A DNA stretch of 64,000 nucleotides from Pelotomaculum schinkii. Lineage in GTDB: Bacteria > Bacillota > Desulfotomaculia > Desulfotomaculales > Pelotomaculaceae. Location: NCBI RefSeq assembly GCF_004369205.1, contig NZ_QFGA01000001.1:1364001-1428000 (forward strand). Direction: 5' to 3'. Made by a program: the position numbers and the translations under genes. The notes under the pieces were generated by a model. It was given only the letters and a program-made list of their open reading frames with translations, did not search any database and had not been told where the DNA came from. This document shows, one piece after another, positions 8,744 to 17,854 of this stretch. Position 1 is the stretch's first letter, and every line of letters begins with the position of its first letter.

Positions 8744-8773
8744 TTGACAAAATTTTCATTTTTAAATTGATAT
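8744..8773 (+). promoter_or_regulatory. Candidate promoter for the helicase-kinase cluster
   Basis: A perfect TTGACA (8744-8749) is followed after 18 bases by TGATAT (8768-8773), in an AT-rich stretch about 70 bases ahead of the small helix-turn-helix gene. It is the only consensus-like -35 in the gap before the 15-kb co-oriented cluster, so it may drive the whole set, with the small DNA-binding protein as a possible self-regulator. Confidence 0.35.
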
Positions 8774-8844
8774 TGTTCGTAAGTTAGAGTAAAATAATTC
8801 CATAATATTTTTGATGAACTCCGCAAAAGAAAAGGATGTTTCTA

Positions 8845-9078
8845 GTGGATTATATGCTTATTTCCGAGGCTTCAAAAAAGTGGGGTATCACCACGAGACG
8901 CATTCAGACCCTCTGTATCGAGGGTCGGATTAAAGATGCAGAAAAAGCAGGTAGCATTTGGCTTATTCCCAAAAATACTGAGAAACCTGCTGATGCCCGC
9001 ATAAAGAGTGGAAAATATATTGGCTATTGTGAAAGATACAAAAATAAAAAGAAGCTTAACAGCGATATCGATCCATAA
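8845..9078 (+). CDS. Small helix-turn-helix DNA-binding protein at the head of the cluster
   Basis: This protein of about 77 residues has a winged helix-turn-helix of the MerR/excisionase type: LISEASKKWGITTRRIQTLC, followed by GRIKDAEKAGSIWLIPKNTE. The turn and the IPK wing are typical of short proteins annotated as excisionase-family or helix-turn-helix proteins. GTG 8845 is preferred because AAAGG (8831-8835) lies 9 bases ahead. ATG 8836 directly abuts the AAAGG and is less likely; ATG 8854 is also possible. It sits 85 bases ahead of the giant helicase gene, same strand, so it is a candidate regulator of the cluster or a recombination-directionality factor left by the neighbouring element. 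Confidence 0.62.
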   Translation: MDYMLISEASKKWGITTRRIQTLCIEGRIKDAEKAGSIWLIPKNTEKPADARIKSGKYIGYCERYKNKKKLNSDIDP

Positions 9079-9162
9079 AAATGACAGGACATCAAAAACA
9101 ATTTGTCGTAAAGCTAGATAGAAACAAAATATAAGCATTTTACCTGAAACGAGGTTTATGAT

Positions 9163-12100
9163 ATGTCTGAAATGGTGTTTATAAGCAGCTCCACAGGTTC
9201 AAAGGTTGTTGTTGTGGTATGTCCCAAATGCGGCAGGATCAGCCGTCAGATTCTCAGGGACGTATATTCGCGGCAACCTGTTTGTGCCCTGTCTGCAGAA
9301 CATAAGTGTCCTGTTTGTGGTGCTATATATTCTTCATGCAACGCGGCACGAAGCAACAGTTGGGCAAACGCCTATAACCGCTATTCCAGAGATGCACAGG
9401 GGTATAATAATTCCATCAAGGAGAACTATCAGCGAAGCCTTTCAGCACAGCATGAGCCTGCCGTTGCTGCTCAAGCGCCGGCTCAATTTGCTGCCACTGC
9501 CCCCGTACAGCAAAGACAGCAAACCGCCTTTGTTCAGATGGCTCCTGTGCCAGCGCCAGCTCCCTCTACTCCGCAAGCACCGGCACAGGTAATTAATGAG
9601 GGTGCGATACGAAAGATGTCTCAAGAGACTTTGTTGGGCGCTCTACAGCAAGCCATAACTCAGATGCAGGCTGAGGAATCCAAAGCTCCGGAAGCGGCCC
9701 CTCCTCCCAAAATAGAAGACGCGATACCGCTGCCGTCTTTTACTTCGGCTCCGGTTCAGCCTCCTGCTCAGTTTGACGCCTTGGATCGAAAAATAGAGTA
9801 TTGGAAGAATCAGCTTCTGGATTTCGGTAAACGCAACAAGATGATCAATTACCGCGAAACAAAGCGGGCGACGCTCCGCATCTTAGAGCCTGAGTTTTCC
9901 GAGCTGTTCAATCGCCTTGCCCTCAATGAAGAAGAACTAACCTTCCAGCGCCCAATCGATAAGGACTCTGATTTGAGAACCTTCTCGATGCTTTCGCTGC
10001 TGGAAACCTTGTCATATCCTCTTCCGGTACATATTGGAGATATTAAAACTGAAGGAACTATTTTAGAGCGGCAGAAAACACTAAAAAATCTCCGTACCAA
10101 ATCCAAGCTTGCCAGAGACGAACAAGGTACAAATATACTCTACTTGTCCTTTGGGTTTATCGAATGGAAAGAGAACAATGTGGCCAGCTCCCCCTGGCTA
10201 AAATCCCCGATTCTTATGATGCCGGTTTCTCTCAAGATAGAATCTATCCAAGCCCCCTATACTATCAGTCGTTATGATGATGAGATCGAAGTCAACCCGA
10301 CGCTCGACTACCTGTTTAATCAAGAATACGGCATCGATCTGCCCACCTTCGAACTCAAGGACGCATCTTCGATTGATCAGTACATGGAAGTAATCGAGGA
10401 TATCGTCGACAAGCGTGGCTGGAAGCTTGTGCGAGAAGTCAGCATGGGATTGTTGTCTTTCCTCAAAATCAGTATGTACCACGATCTAAACAATAACCGC
10501 GAAAGGATGCTGAACAATCCCGTAATTCGAGCCATCACAGGAGATACCAGCGTAGCCAATGTAATCCCCAAGGAATATCTCAATTTCAGTTTTGACCGCG
10601 TGGCTCCATACGATTGGTATCAAGTAGTCAATTCAGACTCCAGTCAACAGGAAGCGATTCTGCTCTCCAAGATTGGCGTCAGTTTTGTTATGCAAGGCCC
10701 TCCCGGCACTGGCAAAAGCCAGACGATAACGAATATTATAGCCGAGGCTCTGGCAGATGGTAAAAAGGTTCTGTTTGTTTCCGAAAAAGCTGCGGCACTT
10801 CAGGTCGTTTATAAGCGGCTTTCGGAAGTTCATCTGGATGATTTCTGCCTCGCCCTGCACAGCCATAAAGCCAACAAAAAAGAGATTCTCGATAGTATTG
10901 GCGACAACTTGAAACTGCCACACAATCGTGTTAAGGACAGTGTTATGGCTGAGCTTAACGAGCTGTTCCACGACCGTGAATATCTGAATCAATATGCCCA
11001 TGAGCTTCATGAAGAAGTTGCTCCCCTCGGAGAGAGCCTCTATGTCGTATTCGGGAAGCTGTCAAAGCTAGATACTGCAACGGCGATCCCGTTTGTGATC
11101 GACAATCCCACTGCCGTTTCTGCTGACCAGTTCAATACAATGATTTACTGTGTCAGGAATTATGCAAAAGCTCTTGCTAATATGGGTGGTAAACTGACAG
11201 ATAACCCTTGGTATGGTTCGGTTGTGACCTCAATAAGTCAAGAATTCAAATCCCAATTATTGGCTGAAACGCAAGGCTTGGATCAGCAGCTCTCCTCATT
11301 ATATGAGGCTTTATCCAATTATCAGAACAAATATGGTTTTGGCGGAGAAGCTACTTGGAACGACGTTCAGCGAATTATTTCTATGCTCAGCGAAATAGAA
11401 AAAACCCCTCTGTTCCCGTTCGACTGGTGCAGCTCGGAAAGACGTGCACAGCTTCTTTCTGCCGCAAATAAAGCCAAAAAGTTGAAGCTGAAGTATTTAT
11501 CAGTGCTGACCGAAGTACAGAGTCATTTTGCAGACACCATATTTGATGTTGACTTGAACGCATGGACTGAATCTATGAACGCAAACATTGCGGCAATTCA
11601 GCAAATCGGTAATTATTCGACTTTGTTGGCCGGGGATATATTCACTAGAGTAGAAAATGTCAATGTCTATGCCAAAGCCTTAGTTACTCAGATAACAGAA
11701 ATCATCGCGAAATACCATGAGGCTATTGACATTCTTCATATCGACATTACGGATACATTTGAAAACATGAGCAAGATCGGACAAATCGCAGAGGCTTTAA
11801 TTACCATGACCGCTGCAAGGCGTGAATGGTTTGACACTTTTATTTATAACCAGGCTGTCCATCAAATTGATATTGCAAAGTCGCATACTGCAAGTGTTCA
11901 GGCAAAGTCGCAGGCTTTATTGGAACATTGGGAACCTGAAGTTTTTACAATTAACGCAGATTCAATGCTGGAACGTTTTATGACGAAATATAACAGCAGC
12001 TTTAAAGATTCGGTGATTGCATACAGGCAAGATGTTGAGACTATTTACGGTATGTCAAAGTCTGTTATTCAAAAAACCAGCGACGATGTTATTGTTTCGC

Positions 12101-15100
12101 TGTTACAAAATATCAAGGCCATTAATACAGAAAAGCAAAGGATGGCGGAAAACGAAACGCTTATATGCTCTCATTTTGGAAGTAATTACTTCGGTTTGGA
12201 CACGGATTGGAATAATTTACACGCGGTTTATTCACGGGTTGGCCGTCAAATAGAAATGGTGAAATCAAACTCTGACAGCATTCACATCTGGATGCAGGCC
12301 TTATTGGAACAATGGGAGCCGGAAGTTTTCGAGATTGACACGGAAGCAATGCTGGGACGTTTCAAGACGGAGTATACTGGCATTTTCAGACGTTTAAAAT
12401 CTGCATACAGAAGGGATGTTAAGGCCATTCGCTGTGTATCCAAATCTGTTGGTGGAAAAATAAATGATGATGTTATTGTTTCGCTGTTACAAGATATCAA
12501 AGCCATCAATACAGAAAAGCAACGAATGGCGGAAAACGAAACGCTAATACGCTCTCACTTCGGAAACTATTACTTTGGGTTAGATACGGATTGGAATAGT
12601 TTACGCGCGATATATTCACGGGTTGGCCGCCAAATAGAAATGGTGAAATCAAATTTTGATAATATCCAGGCCCAGATGAAGGCTCTGCTGGAGCAATGGG
12701 AGCCAGGAATATTATCCATTGACGCGGAAGCGATGTTGGTACGCTTTACGACAGAGTATAGTAGAGTTTTCACAGATTTAATGTTTGAATATCAAAAGGA
12801 TGTTGAGTTCATATGTGGGATGTCTAAATCTATCAGAAAAGAAATTGGCGATGAAGAAATTATTATACTATTGCAAAAACTGAAAGATATTAATTCGGAG
12901 AAGCAATGGTTTGCCGATAACGAGCAGGTCTTGCGTTCCTGTTTTGGTGATTACTATCTCGGGATGAGTACTGACTGGCAGAGCTTAAGTACTGGACTGT
13001 CTTTTGTCGCATCTCTGTGTAAGATCTTTCCTCACGGGATTGTATCATCAAAGATTATCGACATAATCTGCGATAAGGCTTCCCACTCAGCGGAGTATTC
13101 GAAGCTTACTGGTATTGCACATACCTTGTCCCAAGAGAACATATCAGATGCTCAGATTAAATCGGGTAACGCCACTACTCACATAGCTGATTCGGCAGGA
13201 CTTTCAGTTGAGAAAGACATTCTGCCTTGCTTAAGTGCGCTCAGAGCAGCAAGCGCAAAGATTATCGAATGCATCAATACGGTTCAGCGCCACGCGAAAG
13301 ATGAAATTCCGCTGGCCGATATGACCATGCATATTAGTAAGGCTGTGGAAGTTAAGGCAGCCAAGGCCGATTTGCTTGCGAATGGAGCACCCAACAAAGA
13401 ACTCTTTGGTGACAGGTATCAAGAGATTGAAACGGAATGGGATGCCATAATTGATGACCTAGACAAAGTCGGGGATCTGTTTGCGTGTAAAGATTTTGAG
13501 TTTACTACAGAGGAATTTATAGAATTGCTCTGCGATGATCGTGAAGTGCGTTTGGATCTGTCAAAAGCAAAAGATGACTTACAAAACAGATACACTTCTG
13601 CACAGCAACCGGTTCGTAGTTTTGTCAAGCTGTTCAGAGAAGATGCGGATTTATTCAACTCTTCTCTGATTGACCTTGCTATGCGGTTTAGACGATGCAT
13701 CGATAATTACAGTATGCTAGATAAGTGGCTGGACTACACAGAAACCAAAGCCGAATGTGATAAAGTCGGCCTTTCGGACTTTACTACAAAAATTGATGCT
13801 CAAGATAACTCTATCCCAGGCGTCTCTGATGCATTCAGCAGGGGCTTTTATCGACAATGGAGTGTAGCGGTTATCGACAGCAAAGCCTCCGTGCAGCAGT
13901 TCCGGCGTCGTGTTCATGACGAGAGGATCAACAGATTTGTGGTGCTTGATGACAAGCAATTGGCAATCGCTCAAATGCGGATCCGAGACAAGATTATCAG
14001 CACTTTCCCAGATACCAATAGAGTGATGACAGCAAATGATGAGATGAGTATCCTATTGCATGAGCTTGGGAAAAAGCGCCGGATCATGCCTCTGAGAAAG
14101 TTGTTCCGTTCTATCCCCAATCTACTGCTGACACTTAAACCATGCCTGATGATGTCACCGCTTTCAGTTGCCTATTTCCTCGAAGCTGAATCTTATCAGT
14201 TTGATATGGTTATCTTTGATGAGGCGTCTCAGATTTTCCCGCAAGATGCTATAGGCGCAATATTCAGAGGCGCACAAGTCATCATTGCCGGCGACAGCAA
14301 ACAGCTTCCTCCGACAAACTTCTTTGCCGCCAGCACCAATAACAGCGAGAATGACTATGATAACGAGGACGATAAGGAATATGAAGATGCAATCTACGAC
14401 TCGATCCTCGAAGAAACCACAAATGTACTACCAAACCGCACTCTTCTCTGGCATTACAGGAGTAAGCATGAACATCTTATAGCATTTTCAAACCAAGAAA
14501 TCTATAAAAACGAACTGGTGACTTTCCCGAGCAGTATAGAAAAAGAAGAAGATACCGGTGTTGAATTTGTCTACGTTGAACATGGCGCCTATGAAAGCGG
14601 CGGTAAAAACTGCAATGTTCAGGAAGCAAAACGCTGTGTTGAACTTGTCAAGGACCACATTAAAAAGCATCCCACTCGCTCACTTGGGATAATAGCATTT
14701 AGTGAGAAACAGCAGCAGGCCATATCTTATGAGATACAGCGTTTCAGAGAGCAGAATCCAGAATTCGAAGAATTTTTCGCTGAAGACAAAGAGGACGAGT
14801 TCTTCGTGAAGAATCTTGAAAATGTTCAAGGCGATGAACGAGATACAATTATTTTCAGTATCGGTTACGCCAAGACAAAAGACCAACGTGCAAATAACAG
14901 GCCTATGTCAATGCGTTTTGGCCCACTTGGGCATCAGGGCGGTGAGCGCAGACTGAATGTGGCAATCACCCGTGCAAAACGAAATGTCAAACTTGTGAGT
15001 TCAATCCTGCCTTCGGATATCGATCTTTCTCGCACAGAATCCGAAGGTGTGCGAATGTTACGTTCATATATCGAGTTCGCTATGAATGGGTCAGCTTCCC

Positions 15101-16128
15101 TTAGATCAGGACGTTCTGATGCTGGCAGCAATGATGATTTTGTGGATACTATCAGTGATTACATTGAACGAAATGGATATCGCATTAGAAAGCACGTTGG
15201 TTGCTCTGGATATAGGATCGATATCGCAGTTGAACATCCAGAGAAAGATGGACGTTTTATCGCGGGCATTGAGTGTGACGGTTTCTCATATATCGCTGTA
15301 AAAACCGCAAGGGATAGGGATCATCTTCGCAAGTCTGTACTGAAAGCGATGGGATGGAGCATCTATCGCGTCTGGTCGACGGAGTGGATTAAGAATCCAG
15401 AAATTGAAGGAGAAAAGCTCATTTCGTTCATTAAGGAAACTGTAGATAATTACCATGAGGATATTACACCAGTAATAACAGAACAGTCTGTTTCTGCGGT
15501 TCCAGACACATATGAAATAGTCGAGGAAATTAAGGAAACTCCTTCTACGGCAACAAAAAATGGAACGCCTGATAATCCATACGGTTTTGACTATTACACT
15601 GAAGCCGTATGGTCAGAAACTCCGAACATCCTGCAGTATCAGGGCACGAACAGAATAATTGAGGAAATCAAATATATAGTTGGGATCGAACAGCCCATTA
15701 GCAAGGATTTGTTGTATCAGCGAATGGCGGGAGCCTTTGGACGGCAAAAAGCTACCGCACCAGTCAGAAATACAATTAATCAAGCCTTACGCGCCACAAA
15801 AGCAAAAGAAATTCTAACCAATTCTGACGGGTTTGTGATCTTGGCTGGTTTTTCAAATTTAAGAGTTAGAATCCCCAAGCAGGGCGATACTCCAAGACCA
15901 ATAAACTATATTTCACCGAGCGAAATCGGATTGGCTATGCTGACCATCGCTTCTCACACCTTTGGTCTTTCTTCAGAAGGGTTGATAGATGAAACAGCCA
16001 GAGTGTTGGGATATGCCCGTAAGGGCGAAAGAATCATGACTTGTGTGAAAGAGGCATTGTCTCGGCTGATTTCAAGCGGACAAGTCAAGCTGATCGATGG
16101 CAAGGTCAATATTGTGGAGGAAGTTTGA
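9163..16128 (+). CDS. Giant zinc ribbon-DUF4011-SF1 helicase-Vsr-like nuclease-DUF3320 protein
   Basis: This 2,321-residue protein probably unwinds and cuts nucleic acid. Domains in order are: an N-terminal zinc ribbon (C20, C23, C49, C52); a Pro/Ala/Gln-rich linker (about 90-205); DUF4011 (from about 210, KIEYWKNQLLDFGKRNKMIN); and an SF1 helicase with Walker A GPPGTGKSQT (from G512). A long helical insert (about 640-1620) with three tandem repeats follows. Then come helicase motif II FDEAS (D1686-E1687), GDSKQLPPT (motif III), VQGDERDTIIFS and LNVAITRAKR (motifs V-VI). Next is a Vsr/MTES_1575-like PD-(D/E)xK nuclease (D2020, E2037-C-D, then RDRDHLRKS and GWSIYRVWS). DUF3320 closes it, near 2170-2230. 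It starts at ATG 9163 behind GAGG and ends one base before the kinase ATG. Related helicase-Vsr proteins occur in defence islands; the exact role here is inferred. Confidence 0.92.
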   Translation: MSEMVFISSSTGSKVVVVVCPKCGRISRQILRDVYSRQPVCALSAEHKCPVCGAIYSSCNAARSNSWANAYNRYSRDAQGYNNSIKENYQRSLSAQHEPAVAAQAPAQFAATAPVQQRQQTAFVQMAPVPAPAPSTPQAPAQVINEGAIRKMSQETLLGALQQAITQMQAEESKAPEAAPPPKIEDAIPLPSFTSAPVQPPAQFDALDRKIEYWKNQLLDFGKRNKMINYRETKRATLRILEPEFSELFNRLALNEEELTFQRPIDKDSDLRTFSMLSLLETLSYPLPVHIGDIKTEGTILERQKTLKNLRTKSKLARDEQGTNILYLSFGFIEWKENNVASSPWLKSPILMMPVSLKIESIQAPYTISRYDDEIEVNPTLDYLFNQEYGIDLPTFELKDASSIDQYMEVIEDIVDKRGWKLVREVSMGLLSFLKISMYHDLNNNRERMLNNPVIRAITGDTSVANVIPKEYLNFSFDRVAPYDWYQVVNSDSSQQEAILLSKIGVSFVMQGPPGTGKSQTITNIIAEALADGKKVLFVSEKAAALQVVYKRLSEVHLDDFCLALHSHKANKKEILDSIGDNLKLPHNRVKDSVMAELNELFHDREYLNQYAHELHEEVAPLGESLYVVFGKLSKLDTATAIPFVIDNPTAVSADQFNTMIYCVRNYAKALANMGGKLTDNPWYGSVVTSISQEFKSQLLAETQGLDQQLSSLYEALSNYQNKYGFGGEATWNDVQRIISMLSEIEKTPLFPFDWCSSERRAQLLSAANKAKKLKLKYLSVLTEVQSHFADTIFDVDLNAWTESMNANIAAIQQIGNYSTLLAGDIFTRVENVNVYAKALVTQITEIIAKYHEAIDILHIDITDTFENMSKIGQIAEALITMTAARREWFDTFIYNQAVHQIDIAKSHTASVQAKSQALLEHWEPEVFTINADSMLERFMTKYNSSFKDSVIAYRQDVETIYGMSKSVIQKTSDDVIVSLLQNIKAINTEKQRMAENETLICSHFGSNYFGLDTDWNNLHAVYSRVGRQIEMVKSNSDSIHIWMQALLEQWEPEVFEIDTEAMLGRFKTEYTGIFRRLKSAYRRDVKAIRCVSKSVGGKINDDVIVSLLQDIKAINTEKQRMAENETLIRSHFGNYYFGLDTDWNSLRAIYSRVGRQIEMVKSNFDNIQAQMKALLEQWEPGILSIDAEAMLVRFTTEYSRVFTDLMFEYQKDVEFICGMSKSIRKEIGDEEIIILLQKLKDINSEKQWFADNEQVLRSCFGDYYLGMSTDWQSLSTGLSFVASLCKIFPHGIVSSKIIDIICDKASHSAEYSKLTGIAHTLSQENISDAQIKSGNATTHIADSAGLSVEKDILPCLSALRAASAKIIECINTVQRHAKDEIPLADMTMHISKAVEVKAAKADLLANGAPNKELFGDRYQEIETEWDAIIDDLDKVGDLFACKDFEFTTEEFIELLCDDREVRLDLSKAKDDLQNRYTSAQQPVRSFVKLFREDADLFNSSLIDLAMRFRRCIDNYSMLDKWLDYTETKAECDKVGLSDFTTKIDAQDNSIPGVSDAFSRGFYRQWSVAVIDSKASVQQFRRRVHDERINRFVVLDDKQLAIAQMRIRDKIISTFPDTNRVMTANDEMSILLHELGKKRRIMPLRKLFRSIPNLLLTLKPCLMMSPLSVAYFLEAESYQFDMVIFDEASQIFPQDAIGAIFRGAQVIIAGDSKQLPPTNFFAASTNNSENDYDNEDDKEYEDAIYDSILEETTNVLPNRTLLWHYRSKHEHLIAFSNQEIYKNELVTFPSSIEKEEDTGVEFVYVEHGAYESGGKNCNVQEAKRCVELVKDHIKKHPTRSLGIIAFSEKQQQAISYEIQRFREQNPEFEEFFAEDKEDEFFVKNLENVQGDERDTIIFSIGYAKTKDQRANNRPMSMRFGPLGHQGGERRLNVAITRAKRNVKLVSSILPSDIDLSRTESEGVRMLRSYIEFAMNGSASLRSGRSDAGSNDDFVDTISDYIERNGYRIRKHVGCSGYRIDIAVEHPEKDGRFIAGIECDGFSYIAVKTARDRDHLRKSVLKAMGWSIYRVWSTEWIKNPEIEGEKLISFIKETVDNYHEDITPVITEQSVSAVPDTYEIVEEIKETPSTATKNGTPDNPYGFDYYTEAVWSETPNILQYQGTNRIIEEIKYIVGIEQPISKDLLYQRMAGAFGRQKATAPVRNTINQALRATKAKEILTNSDGFVILAGFSNLRVRIPKQGDTPRPINYISPSEIGLAMLTIASHTFGLSSEGLIDETARVLGYARKGERIMTCVKEALSRLISSGQVKLIDGKVNIVEEV
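11893..13020 (+). repeat. Three tandem 384-bp repeats inside the helicase gene
   Basis: Equivalent codons recur at exactly 384 bases (128 codons): the LLEHWEP/LLEQWEP segment at 11917, 12301 and 12685, and the DDVIVSLL/DEEIIILL segment at 12085, 12469 and 12853. Units 1 and 2 are close to identical over about 190 bases, including silent positions, whereas unit 3 has diverged. The repeats encode a long helical (coiled-coil-like) array between the helicase halves. Unit 3 fades out near 13020. The high DNA identity of units 1 and 2 indicates recent duplication and possible length variation between strains. Confidence 0.9.
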
Positions 16129-16129
16129 A

Positions 16130-17824
16130 ATGGATAACAGAACACAGATTAATCAAGAAATTCAATCTGCCCCACAAACGGCGATAAACAGCGAAATAGC
16201 TGAACAGTATCAGGCACGAATTGAAAGTGTTTCCGAAGTAAGTACAGGACTTCTCGAAACCGGCACGATAGTATGTGATAAGTACACTATCGAAAATCGT
16301 CTGGAAGTAACATCAGGCGAGGCGGATCTATATGTCTGCTCCGCTGATGGTCATCAATATGTTGCCAAAGTCTATAAACGGAAGTTTGCCATTAAAGACG
16401 AAGTGATTCAAGCACTTCTCAGCATTGATTCTCCATATGTAGCAAAACTCTATGAAACATCAACATATAATGGATTCCCAATTGAGATAATCCCCTATTA
16501 CAAAAACGGAAGCCTTCAGGGCAAGACTTGCTCCTATGATGACCTTATTCGTATGGTGATTCCCAATATAAACGAGGGACTAAAAGCATTACATGATTCC
16601 GGGATAATTCACAAGGATCTCAAACCATCAAACATAATGTTGGCTGATGACGACAAGAGTGTTGCAATTATAGACTTCGGCATAAGCTCCGTCGTGAGCG
16701 AGGGCAGCACCGTTGTAGTAACAAAGACCGGCATGACGCCCGAATACTCTGCTCCGGAAACATTTCGCAACCTATTTCTCGAAGAATCCGACTACTATTC
16801 TTTCGGGATCACGCTCTTTGAGTTGTTTTGCGGCTATACCCCTTATGCGAACATGAGCTCAGAGGAAATAGAGCAATATGTTTCAGTGCAGCGCATCCCG
16901 TTTCCGGAAAATATGCCAGCTTTGCTCCAAGACTTTATTTCTGCCCTGACCTATTACGATATCACAAACAGAAAAAACAAGAGCAATCCCAATCGTCGAT
17001 GGACATATGACGAAGTGAACAAATGGCTCAATGGCGAAAGCCTTGTCATTCCAGGTGAAGGTATCGGTAATGTCGGGAAAGGCATTATGCCGACCTACAT
17101 CTTTATGAATGAGTCATTTACCGATCCGGCATCCCTGGTGACGGCATTTGCGAAGAATTGGGAAGAAGGCAAAAAACAGCTTTTCAGAGGTATGGCCACC
17201 GCACATTTCCGAGCATTTAATCAGGACATTGCTAAACACTGCATTGAAGCCGAGGAAGAAGCAAGCCGCACTAACGGGAAAGACGATATAATCTTTTGGA
17301 AACTGCTCTATCAGATCAACCCGAAGCTAAAAGGCCTCTATTGGAGAGGGCAAGTTTTTGAAAGCCTTCCGGCGCTTGGGCGGGATATGCTGGAACGTCT
17401 ATGGAAGAAAGACAAAAGCCAATATCCTTATTATACCAGCATACTTACCGAAAAGCTTCTATCGCAATATGTCGCTATGGCTGCCCCCAAAAACGAGAGC
17501 TTAAAAAAGGCGGCAACTGCAATCGAAGACTCATATCAGTTTGAGATTAATAATCACATGGATATGCAAAGAACGTTCTACCTGATGGCCTATACAATAT
17601 CGGGGCAGAAACTTCTATGTATAGCAGGTCAACACTTTAGAACTGTTGGAGAGTTGGCGGGATATATGCGTTCACAATTGGATGAATCCTTTGAAGCGTT
17701 TGAAAGCCTCTGCCATAAGCTCGTGGACTATGATGGAAATCTGGACATTCAACTTGAAGCCTGGCTTACTGCAATTGGGAAAAAGAAAGAATTAGACAGG
17801 TGGAGATCACTCATGAACGAGTGA
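16130..17824 (+). CDS. Soluble Ser/Thr protein kinase of the cluster
   Basis: This 564-residue protein has a complete Hanks-type kinase domain at about 50-300. ATP lysine K80 is in QYVAKVYKR, the catalytic loop is HKDLKPSN (D163, N168; lysine replaces the usual arginine before Asp), DFG is at 182-184, and the activation-segment end TPEYSAPE is at 203-210. The activation loop is rich in Thr/Ser (TVVVTKTGMTP), so autophosphorylation is plausible. No transmembrane segment is seen; the 260-residue C-terminal part is helical and unrecognised. ATG 16130 lies one base after the helicase stop with GAGG upstream, indicating translational coupling. An FHA reader and a PP2C phosphatase follow in the same cluster, so this kinase probably sets the phosphorylation state of a cluster protein. 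Confidence 0.93.
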   Translation: MDNRTQINQEIQSAPQTAINSEIAEQYQARIESVSEVSTGLLETGTIVCDKYTIENRLEVTSGEADLYVCSADGHQYVAKVYKRKFAIKDEVIQALLSIDSPYVAKLYETSTYNGFPIEIIPYYKNGSLQGKTCSYDDLIRMVIPNINEGLKALHDSGIIHKDLKPSNIMLADDDKSVAIIDFGISSVVSEGSTVVVTKTGMTPEYSAPETFRNLFLEESDYYSFGITLFELFCGYTPYANMSSEEIEQYVSVQRIPFPENMPALLQDFISALTYYDITNRKNKSNPNRRWTYDEVNKWLNGESLVIPGEGIGNVGKGIMPTYIFMNESFTDPASLVTAFAKNWEEGKKQLFRGMATAHFRAFNQDIAKHCIEAEEEASRTNGKDDIIFWKLLYQINPKLKGLYWRGQVFESLPALGRDMLERLWKKDKSQYPYYTSILTEKLLSQYVAMAAPKNESLKKAATAIEDSYQFEINNHMDMQRTFYLMAYTISGQKLLCIAGQHFRTVGELAGYMRSQLDESFEAFESLCHKLVDYDGNLDIQLEAWLTAIGKKKELDRWRSLMNE

Positions 17825-17854
17825 CATCGCATAGCGAGAAAGAGGTAAATAATT

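Noticed and set aside
11893-13020. Possible CRISPR-like or satellite repeat
   Set aside because: The 384-bp units are in frame, encode protein and have no spacers; they are protein repeats.
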